From: Kofleriaceae bacterium
Lineage (GTDB): Bacteria > Myxococcota_A > Polyangia > Haliangiales > Haliangiaceae
Direction: 5' to 3'
Length of the DNA: 64,000 nt
Assembly: GCA_018057825.1 (NCBI GenBank)
Contig: JAGPCY010000022.1
Location: forward strand, 1 to 64,000
The notes beneath the pieces are model-generated. The model saw only the letters and a program-made list of their open reading frames with translations. It made no database searches and had not been told where the DNA came from. A program made the translations under genes and the position numbers. Positions 25,208 through 32,267 of the stretch are shown one piece after another (position 1 is the stretch's first letter; the number at the start of each line of letters is the position of its first letter).

Positions 25208-25572
25208 CGCAGCCTCGTCAGCGCCCGCAGCGCGTCCTCGAGCGTCAGGCCTTCGACCCGGTAGCCGCTCGGCGACACCAACACCACCTGCGTGGCCTTC
25301 GTCGGCGGCACGCGGTCCGGCACCACGACGACCTCCACTGGCACCAGCGCAGCCGACTTCGCGGGAGTCGCGCTCGCGCTCAACCACGCCGCGAGCGTCG
25401 TCGCGTGCAGTGCGACCTCGCGCGCCACCGCGTTCACGCTGTCGCCGCTCGCCAGCCGGCGGCGCGCCCAGCTCGTGATCCGTGCCCGCAGCGCCGGCGG
25501 GTAGTGCCGCCCGCGGCCGCGCTCGATCGTCGTCAGTTCTCGTCGGAGGTCTCGCAGCTCTTGGTCTTGCAT
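25204..25572 (-). CDS. tnpA: IS66 protein TnpA
   Basis: A 122-aa protein with an HTH of transposase type (HYPPALRARITSWARRRLAS, then AVAREVALHATTLAAWLS). The C-terminal VVLVSPSGYRVEGLTLEDAL is typical of IS66 TnpA. ATG 25572 is preferred; an upstream in-frame start at 25596 lies within 10 nt of the terminal repeat. Confidence 0.88.
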   Translation of the reverse strand: MQDQELRDLRRELTTIERGRGRHYPPALRARITSWARRRLASGDSVNAVAREVALHATTLAAWLSASATPAKSAALVPVEVVVVPDRVPPTKATQVVLVSPSGYRVEGLTLEDALRALTRLR

Positions 25573-25592
25573 CGCTCGACGCGAGCACGCGC

Positions 25593-25832
25593 TCACGCCG
25601 CCGTCAGGACGGGGTAGCGCGAGGTGTTACGGTAGACGCGCTCCGGTTGGCGTGGGGTGAACGAGCCGCCCTCGAGGCGTTTCCGCAGGTCGGCGAGGTT
25701 CGCGTCGAGGGCGACCTCGTAGGCCACGTACAGCGGGCGGAAGTAGCGCTTGTACTGATGGTTGCCGCCGGTGGTGATGCGCCGCCACGCCAGCTCCAAA
25801 TTCGACTGCGTGGCGAGCTGCTTCAGCTTCAT
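25593..25832 (-). pseudogene. Reverse transcriptase, N-terminal fragment truncated by IS66
   Basis: The 79-codon frame begins KLKQLATQSNLELAWRRITT and continues QYKRYFRPLYVAYEVALDAN and LRKRLEGGSFTPRQPERVYR. This matches the N-terminus of bacterial reverse transcriptases of the Abi/DRT ('unknown group') kind, just before the usual PKPSG segment. From codon ~68 the sequence is the IS66 inverted repeat, so the last 12 residues are IS-encoded. The catalytic YxDD region is absent and was not found beyond the element. The ATG overlaps the DUF262 stop (ATGA), so the RT was the last gene of the leftward operon. Such RTs often act in phage defence. The exact RT subgroup cannot be told from this fragment. 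Confidence 0.75.
25604..25630 (-). repeat. IS66 terminal inverted repeat (tnpA end)
   Basis: Reads GTAACACCTCGCGCTACCCC on the minus strand and pairs with 23238-23264. It interrupts the reverse-transcriptase frame. Confidence 0.9.
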
Positions 25833-27751
25833 GGAGTCGGCGGCGGACGAGGCCAGATGCGCTTGGCGTGCTCCAGCAGCTTGTCGCCCCGCTTCGCGAT
25901 CTCGGCCTCGTCCCAGGTGGTCGCGTCCTGGAAGTAGGTGTTCAGCCGAAGGACGCTCTGCTTGGCGATCTCGGGGCGCTTGGCCGTGAACGGGCCGTTG
26001 CTCACCGACGAGTTCAGCTCCTGCGTGAGGAGCGTGAGGTTGCCGAGTGAGTGCAGCAGGCGCCCCCGGCGCTCTATGGCGGTCTCGTCGTCGTTACCAG
26101 CATCGGCGGGCGGCTCAGGCCACGCCGGCGGTGCCCACTGTTGGGGAAGCACGTGTTCTACCGTGAGCCTGCCGTTGATGGTCACCGTCTCCTGCTTCGA
26201 GGTCCGCATCGCGCGGTCGACCGCTTCGAGGATCATCGAGCAGCGCATCGGCTTCAGCGTCTCGTACAGGGGCCTTTCTAGCCATGCCTTGGCGAACTTC
26301 TTGTCGTCGGGCCACTCGCCCGCCGAGCCGTCCGGCGCGAGCAGCATCTGCTGAATTGTCGTGCGCGAGATGGGGTCCGTCGAGCCGCGTAGCTTCTGGA
26401 GCATCGAGAGGAAGAAGCGGTTGTAGTTCTTCGTGCCGAGGTCGCAGACCATGCGACGGACCAGGTACGACTCGAGGTCGGTCACGATGCCGTCGAGGTC
26501 ACCAGCGACCACGCGATCCTTGCCGCCGACGAGGAGCAGGAGCAGCACCGGGTACACCGTGCTCGTGTCGAGAGCCTGCAACCGCTTCGCGAAGAGCGCG
26601 GTACGGCCATCACCGTCCGGCACGAGCACGTTCGCGAAGACGTCGCTGTGCCGCCGCAGCTCTTTCAGCTCGCCTGCGACGTTGCGATTGTCGGCCGACT
26701 CCCACCAGGAGCGGAAGGCCTGAAACAGGTGCCCGATCGACAGGTCCTGCGCTGAGCGGTACTGCACGTAGTGGTGCATGAAGAGATCGAGGCGCGTTCG
26801 CTTCACACGGCCCTGGCGCTCCATCTGCTTCCAGAAGCGTTCGTTCTTGCCGGCATCGGCTTCGGCGGGCCGCTCATCGTATTCCTTCCAGAGCGTACTG
26901 TAGAGCTCCTCGGCGTTCTCACCCTGCTGCGTGGCGCGTAGGAAGACGAAGTTGCGTATGAGATCCGATGGCAACAAAGGTACGCCGCGCGCGTTGAGCG
27001 TCTCGAAGATGACCTGCGGGTCGTCGTCGTCTTCGAGCTCGATGACGACGAGCTGGATGTGACGCTTGAGCGCCTCGAAAAGCGCGTAGGCCCGGTCCGC
27101 CGAGAACGTCGCCTGCGCGGGCGTCTCGTCGTCATCCAGCACTCCCTCGGGTAGCACCGAGCAGAACTCGTGAATCCGACGGGCGAAGAAGAGGTAGGTC
27201 TCGACCAGGCGCGGACGCGGATCGTACTTGCGGGCGTACTTTCGACGCTGGAGCGGGTACTTGCCTTCGAGGTCTTGAACCGAGCCCGCCACTAGGGCCG
27301 CCTCGAAGTCGGTCCGGTCGGCGTTCGTCGGCCACACCTTGAAGCGCTCGATCTCCGAATCGCGCACACCGCCGTTCTCGGTGAGGCGGATGAGGTCGTC
27401 GTGAAGGCGCGTCTCCTGCGTGCCTTTCACGATGTCGCGGAACGCGGCGAGCAGGAGCTGCAGCGTTGTCAGGCGCTGCTGCCCGTCGATGACCTCAACG
27501 GTGTCGACCTGACGCCCATAGACCTTGATCTGGTTGAGGACCACCGCGCCGAGGAAGTGGTTCTCGATGCGGTCGCTTCGTGAGCCACGCGCATCGCGAT
27601 CGAGGATGGCCTCGGCACGCCCGGTGATGTCTTGCCAGAGCGGCTCCCACTGCTCGTCCTGCTCCCACACGTAGGGACGCTGGAAAAGCGGCACGACGTA
27701 CCGCCGCTGCTTCTCGAACATCTCGACGAGGGAGAGCTTGCTCGGCTTCAT
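25829..27751 (-). CDS. GmrSD/BrxU-like DUF262-DUF1524 nuclease
   Basis: A 640-aa protein. The N-terminal DUF262 domain carries YVVPLFQRPYVWE (residues 18-30) and the nucleotide-binding signature VIDGQQRLTTLQLL (DGQQR at 89-93). The C-terminal DUF1524 domain has a His-Me-finger motif VEHVLPQQW (His533), followed by LHSLGNLTLLTQELNSSVSN. This architecture is that of GmrSD and BrxU, type IV enzymes that cut modified phage DNA and are often found beside BREX. It lies 4 nt downstream of the Res gene and overlaps the RT fragment, so it belongs to that operon. It could serve as a type IV enzyme or as an effector of the operon. Confidence 0.87.
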   Translation of the reverse strand: MKPSKLSLVEMFEKQRRYVVPLFQRPYVWEQDEQWEPLWQDITGRAEAILDRDARGSRSDRIENHFLGAVVLNQIKVYGRQVDTVEVIDGQQRLTTLQLLLAAFRDIVKGTQETRLHDDLIRLTENGGVRDSEIERFKVWPTNADRTDFEAALVAGSVQDLEGKYPLQRRKYARKYDPRPRLVETYLFFARRIHEFCSVLPEGVLDDDETPAQATFSADRAYALFEALKRHIQLVVIELEDDDDPQVIFETLNARGVPLLPSDLIRNFVFLRATQQGENAEELYSTLWKEYDERPAEADAGKNERFWKQMERQGRVKRTRLDLFMHHYVQYRSAQDLSIGHLFQAFRSWWESADNRNVAGELKELRRHSDVFANVLVPDGDGRTALFAKRLQALDTSTVYPVLLLLLVGGKDRVVAGDLDGIVTDLESYLVRRMVCDLGTKNYNRFFLSMLQKLRGSTDPISRTTIQQMLLAPDGSAGEWPDDKKFAKAWLERPLYETLKPMRCSMILEAVDRAMRTSKQETVTINGRLTVEHVLPQQWAPPAWPEPPADAGNDDETAIERRGRLLHSLGNLTLLTQELNSSVSNGPFTAKRPEIAKQSVLRLNTYFQDATTWDEAEIAKRGDKLLEHAKRIWPRPPPTP

Positions 27752-27755
27752 GCGG

Positions 27756-30518
27756 CTACTTCCCCTCCTCGGGCGCGACGAACGTGAACTGCTTGGCCAG
27801 CCCGTCGAGGGTCATGTTGTCGGCGATGGCATCGTGCGGGATGAGAAGGTAGCGCCACGCCTTGCCTTGGTTCGCCTTCTCGTGCTCCGTCGCGTGCTCG
27901 CACCAGGTGGCCGCCGCCCGCGCCTTGGCGAGGACGACCGGGTCCTGCATGCGGTCGGCGCCCTTGGGCTCGCAGATCAGCTTCTCGGTCTCGGTCTCGA
28001 CGACGAAGTCGGGCTCGTAGTCGGCGTCGTTCGAGTAGCGGATCTGGAAGACTCCCTTGCCGGGCTTGAACCACTTGATGACGGCCTTGTCCTTCTCGAT
28101 GACGACGGTGAAGCGGCGCTCTGTGTCCGAGTCGAACTTCTGCGTCGGGTAGAGGCACTTCTTGAAGCCCCCGAAGAGCATCTTGCGGATGTCGATCTTG
28201 TTGTCGATCGGCGTGTCGTACTGGCGCACGATCTCGCCCGCAGGCGCAGCGAAGGCTTGCGCGCGCACGTCCGAGAAGCCCTGGCTCACCACAGCCTCGT
28301 ACGACGACGCCTCTTCCCACGCGTGCGGCTGCATCTGGGTGTGGACGAGGTCGGCGATCCGCCTCGCGTGGAAGATGAGGACGTTGCGGACCTCGTCGTC
28401 GTCCTTGAGGTACGACCGCAGGTGCGCGATGACATCGCCCGCGAGCTTGTAGAGCAGGTCGGCCTGCTCGTCGTAGCTCACGTCGTCGAAGTCGATGAGG
28501 CTGCGCACGACGAAGTTCTCAAGGCGCTCTTCGTCCACGCCGCCGGCGAGTGCCCCGATGACGTGCTCGCTGCCGCTCTCCAGGTGCCGGATCAAGATCT
28601 CGTGCGACACCGGCTGGAGCCGGAACGACGAAAGATTCAGAGTGAAGTCTCGGAAGCCCGCCCGGACCACGCCCTTGGGCAGCACGATGACGCGCGGGAT
28701 GGCGATGGTAAGCGCGTTGTACACGGCGGTCGCCTCGCGCACGACCAGCACGAGCTGGGCGTCGGTCAGCTTGCCGATGTCCGGGTACATCGTGAGCTGG
28801 CCGCCCGAGAGTTTGTCCTTCACGAACTCGACGAGCTTCTTCTGCACCTCGTCGCTCTGCAGCGCGTTGGGCGTCGGCGCGAGCTGCGGATCGCGCACCA
28901 CCTTCGCGATGGCCTCGATGGTGGCCTTCGCCGCTGCGACCTCCTCGGGCTTCGTGAACTTCGGCGGCGTCGCGGGAGTCGGTGCTGCGGGTTTCACGCC
29001 GGGGCTTGGCGCAGTAGGGCCCGGCGTCGGTTCGGGAGCCGGCTGAGTGATGCCCAGGGCGGTCTCGAACGAGGGAGCGACCACGACGGTCTGCTTCGGC
29101 GTCTCGTCGACGTCGGTGCCGATGTTCACCGTGCTGAACGAGTAGCCGCCCTTCTTGGCTTCATCGACGATGTCCTGGAAGCGGTCATGCGCGACGATGG
29201 TCAGGCGGTCGACGGCGGCAACGCCAGTGCGCTTGCCGTACGGGAGGCGCAGACCGCGGCCGATCGACTGCTCGACCAGCGTGCGCGAGTCGGCCGTGCG
29301 AAGAGGGACGATGGTGTAGAGGTTGGTGACGTCCCAGCCCTCCTTGAGCATGTTGACGTGGACGACGATCTCCGTCTCCGAGTCCGTGCGCTCGACCGAG
29401 AGCAACTTCTCGACGTTCTCATCCTTTTCCGCACCTCTCTGGCCGGAGTGGACCTGGATGACTCGCCCCTTGTAGCGACCTTCGAAGAACGACTCGCCTT
29501 CGATGAGCTTCACGAGCTCGCTCGCGTGGTCGGTGTTCTCCGCGATGACCAGCATGAACGGCTTGACCTTCCGTACACCGCTCTGCTGCGCGTAGACGTC
29601 GAGGTCCACCTTCGCCGACTCGTGAACGCGTACGCCGTCTTCGAGCTTGAGCAGCTCGAGCGCGTCCTTGCTCATGGACTTCGGGTTGAAGTTCGCGCGC
29701 GTCGCGACAGCGGGCTCCTTCACGTAGCCGTCCTGCATCGCTTTCGCGAGCGGGTAGTCGTAGATCACGTTCTTGAAGCGCGTCGACTTGCTAGCCGACT
29801 CGATTTGCGGCGTCGCCGTGAGCTCAAGTCCGAGCACGGGCTTCAGCTCCTCGATCGACTTCGCGCTCGTGTCGGCGCGGTAGCGATGTGCCTCGTCCAT
29901 GATGAGAACGAGGTCATCGAGGCCGGCGAGGTAGTCGAAGTACGACTGGCCAAGGAACTCCGAAAGCCGCCGCACCTTCAGCGTCTTCTTGCCTTCCTCG
30001 TCGGTGCCCTTCGCCTTCTCGTTGAACTTTGAGATGTTGAATATGTTGACCACGACGTCGTCGCGCTCGAACAGGTCGAGGACCTGCGGCTTCTGTTCGA
30101 AGTTCTCGCCCGTCACCAGCGTGGGTGCCTTCACCGCGAACTCAGCGATCCCCTGGAATACGTACTTCGGGGTGTTCGGCGTGAAGTCGGCGAGGAGCTT
30201 GTTGTAGATGGTCAGGTTCGGCGCCAGCACGAAGAAGTGCCGGATGCCGTACTCGAGATGCAGGTATGTGATGAACGCGCCCATGAGCCGCGTCTTGCCG
30301 ACGCCGGTAGCGAGGGCGAAGCACAGGCTCGCGAACTCGTGCTCGAAGTCCTCCACCGACGGGAACTCGGAGCGGATAATGTCGAGCGCGGCCTTGAGAT
30401 CACCGCTCTTGTGGGGGCGCGCGATCTCCATGACGCGGTCGAGGATCTCGAGAGACCTGCGCTGCGGGGAACGAAGAGAGAGACGTCCGGTGATGCTGTT
30501 GACGTGGCGGCTGGTCAT
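27756..30518 (-). CDS. Type III-like restriction subunit Res (helicase-nuclease)
   Basis: A 920-aa SF2 helicase of the Res type. Walker A is TGVGKTR (71-77), the DEAH box is MDEAHRYRAD (208-211), and later helicase motifs include VHVNMLKEGWDVTNLYTIVP and LVEQSIGRGLRLPYGKRTGV. A Pro/Ala-rich linker near residues 490-520 separates the motor from the C-terminal half. That half ends with a PD-(D/E)xK-type site: PD at 836-837 and ExK at 850-852 (ICEPKG). The start overlaps the methylase stop (ATGA). Together with the upstream Mod gene this forms a type III restriction pair. Confidence 0.88.
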   Translation of the reverse strand: MTSRHVNSITGRLSLRSPQRRSLEILDRVMEIARPHKSGDLKAALDIIRSEFPSVEDFEHEFASLCFALATGVGKTRLMGAFITYLHLEYGIRHFFVLAPNLTIYNKLLADFTPNTPKYVFQGIAEFAVKAPTLVTGENFEQKPQVLDLFERDDVVVNIFNISKFNEKAKGTDEEGKKTLKVRRLSEFLGQSYFDYLAGLDDLVLIMDEAHRYRADTSAKSIEELKPVLGLELTATPQIESASKSTRFKNVIYDYPLAKAMQDGYVKEPAVATRANFNPKSMSKDALELLKLEDGVRVHESAKVDLDVYAQQSGVRKVKPFMLVIAENTDHASELVKLIEGESFFEGRYKGRVIQVHSGQRGAEKDENVEKLLSVERTDSETEIVVHVNMLKEGWDVTNLYTIVPLRTADSRTLVEQSIGRGLRLPYGKRTGVAAVDRLTIVAHDRFQDIVDEAKKGGYSFSTVNIGTDVDETPKQTVVVAPSFETALGITQPAPEPTPGPTAPSPGVKPAAPTPATPPKFTKPEEVAAAKATIEAIAKVVRDPQLAPTPNALQSDEVQKKLVEFVKDKLSGGQLTMYPDIGKLTDAQLVLVVREATAVYNALTIAIPRVIVLPKGVVRAGFRDFTLNLSSFRLQPVSHEILIRHLESGSEHVIGALAGGVDEERLENFVVRSLIDFDDVSYDEQADLLYKLAGDVIAHLRSYLKDDDEVRNVLIFHARRIADLVHTQMQPHAWEEASSYEAVVSQGFSDVRAQAFAAPAGEIVRQYDTPIDNKIDIRKMLFGGFKKCLYPTQKFDSDTERRFTVVIEKDKAVIKWFKPGKGVFQIRYSNDADYEPDFVVETETEKLICEPKGADRMQDPVVLAKARAAATWCEHATEHEKANQGKAWRYLLIPHDAIADNMTLDGLAKQFTFVAPEEGK

Positions 30519-32248
30519 CGCTTGCTCCCGCCCGGCTTGTTGGTGGGCTCGGTGATCCCGGCGAACAGCGGGAGTGCTTGCACCGGCGTGGCCTTCTTGC
30601 GGCGCCCGCCGGCCTTGGCCTTCGTGCCATTGCCGGACGACGCCTCGGCCTTCGCCTCTTCGACGGCGACGACCGGCGCCTGCTCGCTGACGTTGAGGCT
30701 GTAGTCGTCACGGCCCCACTCGCAGTGCGCTAGCACGGCCTGCGGGATCTTCTTCACCGTGAGGTTCGGGAAGTTTGGCTTGCCCCGGAAAGCACCGCAG
30801 CAGATGAGGAGCGTGCGCTCGGGCCCGACCTGTTCGCTGATGAAGCGGAGCTGGTCAGGGCTCAGGTTCTGCGTGGTGACGTAGATGAAGTCACGCTCGG
30901 TCGAGTGCCCGTGGTTCCAGAAGACCTCGCGGTCCGGCGCGTAACGGAAGCCTTCAAGCTTGCACATCGCTTCGGCGAGCATCTCGGGCTTGTACTGCTT
31001 GCTGACGATCCAGTTGCCCCACTTGTCCTTCTCGAGAAGCGAAGGCGCGAGCTTGTAGAAGCGGAAGCCGCCACCGCCCTTCCAATCGACGGCCTCGGTG
31101 ATGCCTCCGGGATCGCTTCCCTCGATGACCTTCCTCATGCGCGTGGCGCACAGCGTGTTGGCGTGCTCACCGAGTTCAACGCCGATCCAGCGCCGCCCCA
31201 TCTTGTGAGCGACGGCAGCCGTCGTGCCGGAACCCAAGAACGAGTCGAGGACGAGGTCACCCGGGTTCGTTGCGATCGTCAGGATGCGCTCGATGAGCCG
31301 TTCTGGCTTCGGGGTGTCGAAGGCATCGGTCTTCCCGAACAGCGCATGAATCTCTTTCTTCGACTCGTCGGTGTGCCCCACTTCTTCGTGGGGCCACCAG
31401 GTCCACGGCACGTAGCCTTCGACCTCGCTGAGGTAGCGAATGACGTTGGGCTGCGAGTCACCGTTCTTGCCGAAGTAGATGCGCCCCTCGGCGCGAAGCT
31501 TCTCAAACGTCGCCTTGGCGAGCCCCCAGCAACGCCCCTTGGGGGGCGTGAACACCGCGCCGGACGGGGAGACGATCTCGTAGAACTGCTCCTTCGTCGC
31601 ATGCCCCTCCTGCGCGGTCATCGGGATCGGTCGCCACGGCCCGCGAGGGTCCTTGTTCGGGTTGCGATAGACCTTCGTCTGCTCGGGAGTCGGGGGGACC
31701 TTGTTCCTGATCGCCTTGAACCGCTGAGGATTCATTGCGTACGTGAGGATGTACTCGTGGACGTCGCCGATCGCCTCACGGTTCTCGCGTGAGTAGCGCT
31801 TCTGCCAAACGTTCGACGCGATGAACGAAGTCCGACCGAACACTTCATCCAAGAGAACGCGGAGGTACGGAGCTTCAGAGTCGTCGATCGAAACCCACAG
31901 AGAACCGTCCGTCGGGTGAAGGAGGCTCCGCAGCAGTTCAAGTCGATCACGCATCAGCGAGAGCCAGATCGAGTGCTCAAGGCCGTCATCGTAGTGCTCG
32001 AACGCGTTCTCCGTGTTGTACGGCGGGTCGATGTAGATGCACTTCACCCTGCCGGTGAACTCCTGCTCCAGCGCCTTGAGCGCGAGCAGGTTGTCGCCAT
32101 GGATGAGGCGGTTGTCGAAGATGTCCTCGCTCGACACGCGCTTCGCGAAGGACAGCTCTTCGTCTTCGAGGAGGATGCGCGGCTCCAGACGGGGCCGGTC
32201 CTCCTTGCCGATCCAGGTCAGCTCCAGTCGTTTCAGTCGGTTCGTCAT
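30515..32248 (-). CDS. Type III-like modification methyltransferase Mod
   Basis: A 577-aa beta-class DNA methyltransferase: the catalytic motif DPPYNT (74-79) precedes SAM motif I DSFLGSGTTAAVAHKMGRRW (from residue 335), the order typical of type III Mod. The region between them holds the presumed target-recognition segment. The C-terminus is long (about 200 residues) and ends in a basic Lys/Arg tail. It starts 19 nt after the SNF2 gene and overlaps Res. Expected activity is N6-adenine methylation of an asymmetric site; the site cannot be read from sequence. Confidence 0.9.
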   Translation of the reverse strand: MTNRLKRLELTWIGKEDRPRLEPRILLEDEELSFAKRVSSEDIFDNRLIHGDNLLALKALEQEFTGRVKCIYIDPPYNTENAFEHYDDGLEHSIWLSLMRDRLELLRSLLHPTDGSLWVSIDDSEAPYLRVLLDEVFGRTSFIASNVWQKRYSRENREAIGDVHEYILTYAMNPQRFKAIRNKVPPTPEQTKVYRNPNKDPRGPWRPIPMTAQEGHATKEQFYEIVSPSGAVFTPPKGRCWGLAKATFEKLRAEGRIYFGKNGDSQPNVIRYLSEVEGYVPWTWWPHEEVGHTDESKKEIHALFGKTDAFDTPKPERLIERILTIATNPGDLVLDSFLGSGTTAAVAHKMGRRWIGVELGEHANTLCATRMRKVIEGSDPGGITEAVDWKGGGGFRFYKLAPSLLEKDKWGNWIVSKQYKPEMLAEAMCKLEGFRYAPDREVFWNHGHSTERDFIYVTTQNLSPDQLRFISEQVGPERTLLICCGAFRGKPNFPNLTVKKIPQAVLAHCEWGRDDYSLNVSEQAPVVAVEEAKAEASSGNGTKAKAGGRRKKATPVQALPLFAGITEPTNKPGGSKR

Positions 32249-32267
32249 TGCTTCTTCCCTGGCATCG

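Larger units (their letters stand above)
23238..25630 (-). mobile_element. IS66-family insertion sequence, apparently complete
   Basis: A 2393-bp element with the three-gene IS66 layout (tnpA, tnpB, tnpC, read leftward). The ends are inverted repeats starting GTAA, as in IS66: 23238-23264 against the reverse complement of 25604-25630, 27 bp with 4 mismatches. The 8-bp flanks (23230-23237 and 25631-25638) are not identical, so no target duplication is visible. Together with the missing half of the interrupted gene, this suggests a deletion next to the element after insertion. Confidence 0.9.

Noticed and set aside
23230-25638. 8-bp target duplication flanking IS66
   Set aside because: The two flanks differ at four of eight positions; no duplication can be claimed.
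27738-30032. 764-codon open frame on the plus strand opposite the Res gene
   Set aside because: Shadow frame: Leu/Arg/Val-rich sequence with no motifs, opposite a gene with clear helicase and nuclease motifs.
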